A DNA stretch of 25,375 bases from Firmicutes bacterium UBA7510 (lineage in GTDB: Bacteria > Bacillota > Clostridia > Tissierellales > Sedimentibacteraceae): the NCBI GenBank assembly GCA_002479485.1, contig DLNM01000003.1, forward strand, positions 1 through 25,375. Direction: 5' to 3'. Numbering within the stretch: position 1 is the stretch's first letter; each line of letters begins with the position of its first letter. Made by a program: the position numbers and the translations under genes. Below, in pieces: positions 5,848 through 11,999 of the stretch. The notes beneath the pieces are model-generated. The model was not told where the DNA came from. It ran no database searches and was given only the letters and a program-made list of their open reading frames with translations.

Positions 5848-6208
5848 ATACAAAAATCCGGAAATTAAGTTTGTTAAAAAATATCAATCTTACTGCACCA
5901 AAATACCTTTTACCTAAAAAGAATTTCACCCTAACCTACAAATACATAAAGCAATGTATAAAAAGTTTTGCGAAAATTATGTTAACAATAATAGTTACAT
6001 TATAGGAATTTAAAATAAATTTGTTCGCAAAACACTGTTATTTATAAAATGTTTGCTAGTCTATATTCTTATGGTTAGGGTAGTTGGAAAAAAACAAGGC
6101 TTTAAAATCGATTTTAAGCAATTTTTACCCCATTAATGATAAATAGTTCTATAAATCATAAAACACTATCTTAATCCCTTTAATATTTAAAAATAATAGC
6201 ACAATAAA
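5848..6208. other. Non-coding, structured region, candidate phage intergenic origin
   Basis: No convincing gene is present. Three inverted repeats are nested like a long stem: 5928-5936 with 6073-6081 (9 bp, ACCCTAACC/GGTTAGGGT), 5950-5954 with 6053-6057 (5 bp) and 5965-5974 with 6024-6033 (10 bp, GTTTTGCGAA/TTCGCAAAAC). A perfect 16-bp palindrome TTAAAATCGATTTTAA follows at 6102-6117. Filamentous phages keep the complementary-strand origin and packaging signal as hairpins in a non-coding region, often next to rep, so this is the best candidate. The role is inferred from structure and place. Confidence 0.55.
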
Positions 6209-6261
6209 ATATCTCTTGCAAGATGTTTTTATTTATGCTATAAATATCTCTAATAAGATAT
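6209..6261 (+). promoter_or_regulatory. rep promoter covered by two left-regulator-type operators
   Basis: TTGCAA (6216-6221), 17 bp, TATAAA (6239-6244) is the likely rep promoter. Two 18-bp palindromes overlap it: ATATCTC-TTGC-AAGATGT (6209-6226) on the -35 and ATATCTC-TAAT-AAGATAT (6244-6261) at the -10. They match the operator at 424-441, not the AGTATAA type nearby, so rep is probably controlled by the regulator at the far left end. Confidence 0.72.
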
Positions 6262-6309
6262 TCTATAAAAGGCAATTTTTAGTTGTAAATTTTATAGGCG
6301 AAAAAAAAA

Positions 6310-6339
6310 TTACAGCACTATATATAATCAGTGCTGTAA
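6310..6339 (+). other. 10-bp hairpin in rep leader, candidate nick site or attenuator
   Basis: TTACAGCACT (6310-6319) and AGTGCTGTAA (6330-6339) form a perfect stem with a 10-nt A+T loop, preceded by an A run. It lies about 40 bases before the rep start. Rep_trans-type initiators nick in the loop of such hairpins, so it could be the viral-strand origin. No T run follows, so a terminator is less likely. Confidence 0.5.
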
Positions 6340-6376
6340 ATAGGGATACAATCCAATTTTTTAGGGGGAAAAAAAA

Positions 6377-7261
6377 TTGACTAATCATATTTTTAATGTC
6401 TCTGTAGACAAAGTTAAAATTTTACTAGAAGTACCATTGATTACTATTAACTCTTTTTTAAAAAGTATTGCTTATGATATACGCTTTAGTAGCATTATTA
6501 AATCAAATGCAATGAGTAAATGTGGTAGTTCATATGTAGTTACTTTAGAATTTGGAAATATTCTTTATATAGGATTTGAGCCAAATTGGATAGTTAATCA
6601 TGCCGAAAGGATAAATAGAGTTGTTATTGAGTATAATCCAAATAAAATTAATCTGTTTGAAGAATTAAAAGGTATAGAAACATTTTTTAAACATGGTGAA
6701 ATACTTAGTTTTATGGCTATTGATTTTGCATATGATTTTGATATAGACATAGTAGATTTAAAGGTAATTAAAAGGCATGGAGCTGAATATAATTGCTATA
6801 TTGGTCATAATGATTTAGAGACTATGTATTTTGGAACTATGGGTAGTGATGGAATGGTAAGAATCTATAATAAAGCTAAAGAACAAAAACATGTAGATAA
6901 AAATTGTATATGGACACGTTATGAAATAAGAATAAAAGGTGTAACAATGAAAAAACATTTTTTTAATGATATAAGAGAAAAACTTAGATTACATGATGTT
7001 TATTATACCTCTGAAAAATATAATAATTTAGGATGGCAAGAAAAGGCTATACTTGAGGGACTTATTTCTAAACCTACTCTATTAGACAGTATAAAAGATT
7101 ATAAAACTAAAAAAAAATACAAAGAATTAATTGCAGAAGGTATGGAAAAATTAGAACTTGATAAGGAAAAATTGATTGACGCTTTTTATATTTATTTAAA
7201 AACTGTTAATTTAAATAATTATCTTAGCAAATTAGATTGGAAATATAATCGTTATAAATAA
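6377..7261 (+). CDS. Rolling-circle replication initiator (Rep_trans-like)
   Basis: This 294-aa protein carries the marks of the Rep_trans/replication initiation factor family: a metal-site-like IDFAYDFD (residues 115-122), the core TMYFGTMGSDGMVRIYNKAKE (149-169) with the probable nicking tyrosine Y164, then WTRYEIRIK (179-187). The C-terminal third is helical and lysine-rich. It would nick the double-stranded phage DNA at the origin to start viral-strand synthesis and rejoin the product. The start is TTG 6377 with AGGGGG before it. The long leader holds operators, promoter and a hairpin. Ff phages use a different initiator (gpII), but other inoviruses vary in this function. The family call is good; the exact catalytic residue is inferred. 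Confidence 0.85.
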   Translation: MTNHIFNVSVDKVKILLEVPLITINSFLKSIAYDIRFSSIIKSNAMSKCGSSYVVTLEFGNILYIGFEPNWIVNHAERINRVVIEYNPNKINLFEELKGIETFFKHGEILSFMAIDFAYDFDIDIVDLKVIKRHGAEYNCYIGHNDLETMYFGTMGSDGMVRIYNKAKEQKHVDKNCIWTRYEIRIKGVTMKKHFFNDIREKLRLHDVYYTSEKYNNLGWQEKAILEGLISKPTLLDSIKDYKTKKKYKELIAEGMEKLELDKEKLIDAFYIYLKTVNLNNYLSKLDWKYNRYK

Positions 7262-7264
7262 AAA

Positions 7265-7282
7265 AAACTTCTGTTGAAGTTT
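7265..7282 (+). terminator. Probable terminator of rep
   Basis: AAACTTC-TGTT-GAAGTTT is a perfect 7-bp stem with tetraloop directly after the rep stop, preceded by an A run. The following T run is poor, so it may be weak. Confidence 0.55.
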
Positions 7283-7321
7283 ACTAGTTTAATGTTTATA
7301 ATTAAGTTACAAAAGTTTTAT

Positions 7322-7366
7322 ATGACATAAAAAATTTTATTTTGCGACATATGTATCGTATAAAAT
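7322..7366. repeat. Candidate right attachment site (attR)
   Basis: TTATTTTGCGACA (7337-7349) is identical to 129-141. The left half (ATATGACATAAAA, 7322-7334) pairs only imperfectly with the right half (TTTTGCGACATAT, 7340-7352). If crossover is in the A/T centre, joining the outer halves of the two sites restores a symmetric TGTCGCAAAA...TTTTGCGACA host site, and the degenerate half belongs to the phage. This is the pattern expected when a phage uses a host Xer site. Confidence 0.55.
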
Positions 7367-7639
7367 CGAAAACGTAAGGCTTAAATTTAGCTTTTAAGGC
7401 AGCTTTTGTTGTTTTGATGACTTATTATATCAAAATTAAATAAAATTTGTTTAAACTTGGTTTATTTCCCTTGAAATCATTTCCGTATATTTTTACCTTG
7501 ATATCTAAAAATTTTGTGCTTATTAATTACTTTATACCTTTAATATAATTTATTTTAACAATCATTTATATATTGTTATTAAATTTGATTAGTTTTATTT
7601 TTTACTATAGAAAAATTAAAAATGTTTAGGAGAATTTTT
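7367..7639 (+). promoter_or_regulatory. Upstream region of the recombinase gene
   Basis: No gene is seen in this A+T-rich stretch. A possible promoter is TTGATA (7498-7503), 17 bp, TATTAA (7521-7526), but several -10-like sequences occur, so the choice is weak. The ribosome site is TAGGAG at 7627-7632. Confidence 0.35.
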
Positions 7640-8662
7640 ATGGAATACAATTATTTTGAGTTAGCGCCCTCCCCTATGTGTGATTTTTTGGAGTACCTTA
7701 TATCAATTAAAGGTAAATCACCAAGAACTGTTCATGAGTATTTTTTAGACTTAAGAACTTTTCATAGGTTTTTGTGTCTTAGATATAAGCTTGTGCCATC
7801 TGATACTGTTTTTGAAGAAATTGATTTTTTTATTATAGATTTAAATACTATAAAGAAAGTTAATTTATTTGATTTGCATGCTTTTGTATCATTTATAGAT
7901 AAAGAACGTGATAATAGTAACAGAACAAAAGCTAGAAAAGTTGCATGTTTGAAATCCTTTTATAGATATTTACATAATGTAATGAATATTGTTAATGAAG
8001 ATCCTGCGGCAAAACTAGAAACGCCAAAGGCTAGTAAAAGATTACCAATACATCTATCCCTGGATCAATCAAAGGCTTTATTAGAAGCTATTGATGGTCA
8101 AAATAAAGAAAGAAATTTTGCTATAATAATGATATTTTTGAATTGTGGTGTTCGATTATCTGAAATTGTCAGTATAGATATAAATAATTATAAAGATGAA
8201 ACATTAACCGTTATAGGCAAAGGAAATAAAGAAAGAACAATTTATCTAAACTCTGCCTGTATTGTATCTATAGATGAATATCTAAAAGTAAGACCTGTAC
8301 CGATACTTGGCCATGAGAATGCCATGTTTTTAAGCAATCGTAGAACAAGAATTTCACAAAGAGCTATACAGCATCTTGTTGAAAAATATTTAGTTGCAGC
8401 AGGCCTAGGTGACAATAAATTCTCACCACATAAGCTAAGACATACTGCTGCTACATTAATGTACCAGTACGGCAATGTAGATATTGTAGCGCTTCAGGAT
8501 ATATTAGGACATGAAAGTGTTGCTACAACACAAATATACACTCATATCAATAATGAAAGACTTAAACAAGCTATTAAAAGTAACCCTCTAAGTACATATA
8601 TGGATGATAAAAACGATAATAACAGCGATGACAATAACGATGATAATACATCGCATGATTAA
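7640..8662 (+). CDS. Xer-type tyrosine recombinase
   Basis: ATG 7640 is preferred over 7622 because TAGGAG sits 7-8 bases before it; the protein is then 340 aa. An N-terminal SAM-like core-binding domain (about residues 12-120) precedes a catalytic domain with all conserved residues visible: R172 (GVRLSE), K194 (GKGNKER), H264 and R267 (HKLRHT), H291 (LGHES) and nucleophile Y300 (QIYTH). An Asp/Asn-rich tail (about 322-340) is unusual. Xer proteins resolve chromosome dimers at dif. It lies outside the phage repeats and beside lexA-linked chromosomal genes, so I take it as a host gene, but it could be the phage integrase. The dif-like attR about 290 bp upstream recalls single-recombinase systems in which the site is next to its gene. 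Confidence 0.85.
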   Translation: MEYNYFELAPSPMCDFLEYLISIKGKSPRTVHEYFLDLRTFHRFLCLRYKLVPSDTVFEEIDFFIIDLNTIKKVNLFDLHAFVSFIDKERDNSNRTKARKVACLKSFYRYLHNVMNIVNEDPAAKLETPKASKRLPIHLSLDQSKALLEAIDGQNKERNFAIIMIFLNCGVRLSEIVSIDINNYKDETLTVIGKGNKERTIYLNSACIVSIDEYLKVRPVPILGHENAMFLSNRRTRISQRAIQHLVEKYLVAAGLGDNKFSPHKLRHTAATLMYQYGNVDIVALQDILGHESVATTQIYTHINNERLKQAIKSNPLSTYMDDKNDNNSDDNNDDNTSHD

Positions 8663-8699
8663 AATCGAACTAAGTTCGAGTGTGCTTTAATTTAAATGA

Positions 8700-8730
8700 A
8701 AAGTAGCAGATTATTTTAGTTTGCTACTTT
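8700..8730. terminator. Bidirectional terminator between recombinase and Rid genes
   Basis: AAAGTAGCA (8700-8708) pairs with TGCTACTTT (8722-8730), giving T/A runs on both sides, between two convergent genes. Confidence 0.7.
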
Positions 8731-8752
8731 AATTCATATTATAAAAAATCCG

Positions 8753-9124
8753 TTACATTTTAATCTTAAATGCTATTGCATCAAGTTGAAATTGAAGTCC
8801 TTCCTCTCCACCATGATGAGCAAATTCTGTTTGAATTGACTTTCTTGCTGGATACTTTCCATTACATCTTTCAATTAGAACTTTTTCTAATAGAGGAATA
8901 TTCCAGATATCTCTAAACATACAGTCGATCTTTACTACTGATTCTAAAGTTAATCCAATTGATTTAAGTCTTTCAATTAGATGGTCAAAAGCACCATTTA
9001 TTTGATTTTCAACCGACTGACCAATATTCCCTACACAATAGTTTATAAACACAAAATCTCCAGCTTCAACAATACCAGAATGAGCCCATTCACTATTTAC
9101 ATCACTTCTTACAATCTCTCTCAT
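8753..9124 (-). CDS. Rid (RidA/YjgF) family protein
   Basis: This 123-aa protein shows the Rid fold pattern: AGDFVFINYCVGNIGQSVENQ near residues 21-41, LTLESVVKIDCMFRDI (about 58-73) and the C-terminal PARKSIQTEFA (about 91-101), whose arginine corresponds to the catalytic carboxylate-binding Arg of RidA. RidA hydrolyses reactive enamine/imine intermediates such as 2-aminoacrylate made by PLP enzymes. The N-terminal part deviates from classical RidA and the end is longer, so it may belong to another Rid subgroup without deaminase activity. ATG 9124 follows AGGGTG. It is a single gene between two terminators. Confidence 0.8.
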   Translation of the reverse strand: MREIVRSDVNSEWAHSGIVEAGDFVFINYCVGNIGQSVENQINGAFDHLIERLKSIGLTLESVVKIDCMFRDIWNIPLLEKVLIERCNGKYPARKSIQTEFAHHGGEEGLQFQLDAIAFKIKM

Positions 9125-9223
9125 AACAATTCACCCTATTATATATAATTACAATGTTCATCCTAAATTCTAATTTAATTATTTAGCCTATATGAAAATT
9201 GTTTAAAAATGGTCAAATAAAAA

Positions 9224-9254
9224 CAATAGAAAAAGGCCTCACTCTTCTCTATTG
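9224..9254 (-). terminator. Terminator of the LysM gene
   Basis: CAATAGA (9224-9230) pairs with TCTATTG (9248-9254); on the minus strand the stem is followed by a T-rich run. It lies just beyond the LysM gene stop. Confidence 0.7.
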
Positions 9255-9266
9255 CTTTTATTTTCT

Positions 9267-9572
9267 TTAGTATATAGGGATCAATAATGTATCTCCAGGA
9301 TATATTTTACCATTTTCAATATTATTTAACTTTTCTATCTTATATATAAATTCATCAATCCTAAGGCGATTATCATAGCTTGATGCAATTTGCCATAATG
9401 TATCGCCTGATTCTACATAAACTCTATCATATGTAATAATGTTTGTTGAGTAAACTTTTGTAAATGATGACAGTATTAAAAATAAAATAAAGCTAATTGT
9501 TAATACTGACAAAAATATAAATGTTTTAAATTTTTTCATATTTGTAATTCTATATCTATTTAATATAATCAT
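9267..9572 (-). CDS. YneA-like LysM protein, SOS-induced cell-division suppressor
   Basis: This 101-aa protein has a basic start, one transmembrane or signal segment (FIFLSVLTISFILFLILSSF, about residues 18-37) and a single LysM domain (about 50-100: VYVESGDTLWQIASSY...GKIYPGDTLLIPIY). It is divergent from lexA and its promoter holds a perfect SOS box, the layout of B. subtilis yneA-lexA, where YneA halts septation after DNA damage. ATG 9572 has AAGGAG 7 bases upstream; a later ATG (9539) is possible. Function is inferred from context and architecture; similarity of the whole protein to YneA cannot be tested here. Confidence 0.8.
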   Translation of the reverse strand: MIILNRYRITNMKKFKTFIFLSVLTISFILFLILSSFTKVYSTNIITYDRVYVESGDTLWQIASSYDNRLRIDEFIYKIEKLNNIENGKIYPGDTLLIPIY

Positions 9573-9612
9573 TTGTTATCTCCTTAATCGAATGTTTGTT
9601 TGGTTTAATTAA

Positions 9613-9641
9613 ATATTAGCAGAACATATGTTCTTTGTCAA
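9613..9641 (-). promoter_or_regulatory. SOS promoter of the LysM gene
   Basis: On the minus strand TTGACA (9636-9641), 17 bp, TAATAT (9613-9618). The spacer contains AGAACATATGTTCT, i.e. the LexA box GAAC-N4-GTTC at 9622-9633, so LexA binding would block the promoter fully. Confidence 0.88.
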
Positions 9642-9661
9642 TACATATTTTCAATTTTCTC

Positions 9662-9707
9662 CAAACATTTGTTTGTATTATTTGCATCTACTGCAAACAA
9701 ATGTTTG
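9662..9707. promoter_or_regulatory. Two further LexA-type boxes
   Basis: CAAACATTTGTTTG (9662-9675) and CAAACAAATGTTTG (9694-9707) are perfect palindromes differing from GAAC-N4-GTTC only at the first arm base (AAAC/GTTT). The second abuts the lexA promoter -35, so they are probably the weaker boxes for lexA autoregulation. Confidence 0.75.
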
Positions 9708-9733
9708 ATTTTTTTAATTTACTATGATATAAT
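9705..9733 (+). promoter_or_regulatory. lexA promoter
   Basis: TTGATT (9705-9710), 17 bp, TATAAT (9728-9733). The -35 overlaps the LexA-type box at 9694-9707. The leader to the start codon is about 100 nt. Confidence 0.75.
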
Positions 9734-9770
9734 GTGCATAGACTCAAGCTTATCTTGAATCTGTGCACAT
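9732..9770 (+). other. Long hairpin at the 5' end of the lexA mRNA
   Basis: Arms 9732-9748 and 9754-9770 match at 15 of 17 positions by Watson-Crick pairing plus one G-U, around the 5-nt loop CTTAT. Transcription should begin near 9740, so much of the stem lies at the very 5' end of the transcript. No T run follows. It could stabilise the mRNA 5' end or be a palindromic protein site. Confidence 0.6.
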
Positions 9771-9838
9771 TTAAAATGGCTCGGCTTAGTCGAGACTATA
9801 ATATAATAATAAAAACGCTCATTGTGGAGGTAATTTTT

Positions 9839-10465
9839 ATGGCTTACGAAGATTTAAGCGAAATTCAAATTAAAATATTAACATACATAAAACAAGAGCT
9901 TTCTTTAAGAGGCTATCCCCCATCGGTTAGAGAAATGTGTAAAGCAACAGGACTTAATTCTACTTCATCCGTCCATGCACATTTAACGACTCTTGAAAAA
10001 AAAGGATACATAGTTAAGGGTAATAATAAAATGCGTGCTATAGAAATTGTTGACGTTGACAATCAGTATGCCGATTTACCTAAAAAAGAAATAATTCATC
10101 TACCCGTTTTAGGCAATGTTGCAGCTGGCTCACCTATTTTGGCTGTTGAAAATGTAGAAGATTTACTACCTGTTCCAGTAGATTTTATTGGCAACAATGA
10201 ATCTTATGTATTAAAAGTTAAAGGTGATAGTATGATTGAAGCTGGAATATTAAACGGAGATTTTATTATAGTAAATAAGCAAAATACTGCTAAAAACGGT
10301 GATATTGTTGTAGCTTTAATAGATGATTCAGCTACAGTTAAAACATTTTATAAAGAAAAGGATTATATAAGACTACAACCGGAAAACAGTACAATGGAAC
10401 CTATTCTAGTTAAGGATCCATATATATTAGGCGTTGTTAAGGGTGTTATAAGAAAATATAAATAA
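9839..10465 (+). CDS. lexA: LexA repressor of the SOS response
   Basis: The 208-aa protein starts at ATG 9839 behind TGGAGG; an upstream extension through the leader is not needed. It has an N-terminal winged helix (about residues 1-70, with PPSVREMCKATGLNSTSSVHAHL) and a C-terminal S24 peptidase-like domain with the self-cleavage site A96-G97 (NVAAGSP), S131 in GDSM and K168 in SATVKTF. It represses DNA-damage genes and cleaves itself on RecA-ssDNA filaments. SOS boxes in the divergent region confirm autoregulation. The recombinase gene upstream and CorA-like gene downstream are separate units. Confidence 0.97.
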   Translation: MAYEDLSEIQIKILTYIKQELSLRGYPPSVREMCKATGLNSTSSVHAHLTTLEKKGYIVKGNNKMRAIEIVDVDNQYADLPKKEIIHLPVLGNVAAGSPILAVENVEDLLPVPVDFIGNNESYVLKVKGDSMIEAGILNGDFIIVNKQNTAKNGDIVVALIDDSATVKTFYKEKDYIRLQPENSTMEPILVKDPYILGVVKGVIRKYK

Positions 10466-10473
10466 ATCATAAG

Positions 10474-10498
10474 AACGCATATTAAATATGCGTTTTTT
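10474..10498 (+). terminator. lexA terminator
   Basis: AACGCATAT (10474-10482) pairs with ATATGCGTT (10486-10494), followed by a T run to 10498. Confidence 0.9.
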
Positions 10499-10560
10499 AT
10501 TCTTGCCAATTGTTTTTTATAATGATATTATTACTTTGATAAATATTTTTGGAGATATAT

Positions 10561-11388
10561 ATGGAAAAGATACTACTTGTTAGTGAAATTGATAACATAA
10601 AAAATAATATTGATAAATATAGTATGGAGCATATAATTAATGGTCAAATTGGTAAATTTGAAAGTCATGCTAGATTTAATTTATTATCCTTTGATTGGCA
10701 TGATATTGATGCTCCTCAAGAACTTCCATCACAAATTATAATTCATTTTAGTGAAAAGAACATATTCTTTATTTGTGAAGATGAAAGAAGTTTAAAAAAA
10801 GTTCATAAATTATTTAAGAAAGATGATTCCATTGAAAAAATGATATTTAACTTCTTTGCTGAGTTAATAAAGGAAGATACAAATTATTTAGAAGCTTTGG
10901 AAGAAGAAATAACAGAAACAGAAGATGATTTACTTACCTCTTCAAATAAAGAGTGTACTAAGGAAATAATAGCATATAGACGTGAGCTATTGCAGCTTAA
11001 AAAATATTATGAGCAGTTAAACAGGATTTTTGAAGGTCTTGTTCAAAACGAGAATAATTTAATATCCGAGGATAGTCTTAGATATTTTAATATATTAGAT
11101 AGTAGGATTGATAGATTATTTTCTAATGTACTAAATATAAGGGATTATGTAACCCAAGTCCGAGAAGCCTATCAAGCACAAATTGATATTGAACAAAACA
11201 ACTTAATGCGTATATTTACAGTTATAACTTCAATATTTTTACCTCTAACCTTGATAGTTGGTTGGTATGGAATGAATCTTCAAATGCCTGAATTTTCATG
11301 GAAGTACGGATATCCTTTTGTTATAGCATTGAGCTTATTAATAAGTGCAATATGTTTAATAATATTTAAACGCAAAAAGTGGTTTTAA
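10561..11388 (+). CDS. corA: CorA-like divalent cation transporter
   Basis: ATG 10561 has GGAG 7-8 bases before it; an in-frame ATG 12 bases upstream at 10549 lacks that spacing. The 275-aa protein has a cytoplasmic alpha/beta N-terminal part, a long helical stalk with coiled-coil character (about residues 90-210) and two C-terminal transmembrane helices with the diagnostic YGMN motif at the end of the first (IFLPLTLIVGWYGMN) and a periplasmic-side loop NLQMPEFSW. The end is basic (FKRKKWF). CorA pentamers carry Mg2+ and related ions. It is somewhat shorter than E. coli-type CorA, as in many Firmicutes. It is a single transcription unit between two terminators. Confidence 0.92.
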   Translation: MEKILLVSEIDNIKNNIDKYSMEHIINGQIGKFESHARFNLLSFDWHDIDAPQELPSQIIIHFSEKNIFFICEDERSLKKVHKLFKKDDSIEKMIFNFFAELIKEDTNYLEALEEEITETEDDLLTSSNKECTKEIIAYRRELLQLKKYYEQLNRIFEGLVQNENNLISEDSLRYFNILDSRIDRLFSNVLNIRDYVTQVREAYQAQIDIEQNNLMRIFTVITSIFLPLTLIVGWYGMNLQMPEFSWKYGYPFVIALSLLISAICLIIFKRKKWF

Positions 11389-11397
11389 ATAAGATAC

Positions 11398-11429
11398 AAA
11401 AAAGGCATCTCATCAGAAATGCCTTTTTT
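11398..11429. terminator. Terminator after CorA-like gene
   Basis: AAAAAAGGCAT (11398-11408) pairs perfectly with ATGCCTTTTTT (11419-11429); the A and T runs make it usable from both strands. Confidence 0.9.
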
Positions 11430-11441
11430 AAAATAAATATT

Positions 11442-11839
11442 TTATATATTCTTAATCATAAATAAATTTACATCATAGCTATCTTTAATTATGTAGCCTT
11501 CACTTTTATATAAACTTACGATTCAATAAATCTCATTAGCTTTCTTCCGTACCCTTTTCCACGATAGCTTTCGAAAACCTGTACTTCCAAAACAAAACCC
11601 ATAGTTTCACCCATAAGTTCACGTACACAAAACCACATCCTACCAATATCATTGCCTGATTCATCTTGTGCAACAAGCATTTTACCAGGTAGTTTTATTA
11701 GTCTGTCAAAATCATCTCCTAATTGTTTTGCAGCATCTTCCTTTGAATATCCAGCATTTATTAATTCAAAAGAATATTCTTGTATAAGGTCGCTTTTGTA
11801 GTTAATTATTTCTTGCTTAGTTAAATCTCTTGTAATCAT
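11442..11839 (-). pseudogene. Broken GNAT acetyltransferase gene
   Basis: From ATG 11839 (behind AAGGAG) 107 codons read as a GNAT N-acetyltransferase, including the acetyl-CoA loop VFESYRGKGYGRKLM (about residues 87-101), then stop at 11516. Bases from about 11515 to 11442, in another frame, encode SLYKSEGYIIKDSYDVNLF and end MIKNI-stop, which is the normal C-terminal end of a GNAT (LYK-x-x-GY). The helix and strand that should lie between are missing. So an internal deletion with frame change seems to have destroyed the gene. The remaining product lacks the C-terminal part of the fold and is probably inactive. Confidence 0.75.
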
Positions 11840-11905
11840 TATTAATTCTCCTTAAATTTAACATCAATTAAGTTTCTTAAGTATCAAAATATCTTCTCTA
11901 AGAAA

Positions 11906-11934
11906 ATTATACTACAAATTTGTTAAAAAAACAA
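11906..11934 (-). promoter_or_regulatory. Promoter of the GNAT gene
   Basis: On the minus strand TTGTTT (11929-11934), 17 bp, TATAAT (11906-11911), about 65 bases before the start codon. Confidence 0.6.
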
Positions 11935-11957
11935 CAATTTACAAATCTGACTTATAT

Positions 11958-11999
11958 AGTAATATTTACGACTATGGATCCATTTAATATTACTTTTTT
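11958..11999. terminator. Possible weak terminator overlapping the lipoprotein gene end
   Basis: AGTAATATT (11958-11966) pairs with AATATTACT (11986-11994) around a long 19-nt loop. The T run is on the + strand side, so its use by the minus-strand operon is doubtful. Confidence 0.3.

Larger units (their letters stand above)
129..7349. mobile_element. Integrated filamentous phage (inovirus) of a Gram-positive host
   Basis: The block holds a signal-peptide-bearing, single-helix coat protein, a Zot/pI-type ATPase, small membrane proteins, a large adsorption-like protein and a rolling-circle Rep, which is the standard inovirus gene set at about the usual genome size (7.2 kb between the 13-bp repeats). 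The phage block has its own regulators and a structured non-coding region, and all key reading frames are open. There is no secretin, which fits a monoderm host, and no integrase between the repeats, which suggests use of a Xer recombinase. The exact ends are inferred from the repeat; the identification rests on gene content and order. Confidence 0.88.

Noticed and set aside
5928..6081. Folded attP of the CTX-phage type
   Set aside because: The nested stem lies inside the prophage, not at an end; an attP used for integration should be split at the borders. An origin or packaging role fits better.
8665..8679. TCGAAC-TAA-GTTCGA palindrome after the recombinase gene, LexA-box-like
   Set aside because: The spacer is 3 bp, not the 4 bp needed by the LexA boxes found at 9622-9707, and it lies after a stop codon with no promoter.
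9734..9838. 35-codon N-terminal extension of LexA
   Set aside because: It runs through the mRNA leader and hairpin; ATG 9839 has TGGAGG and begins exactly where LexA proteins begin.
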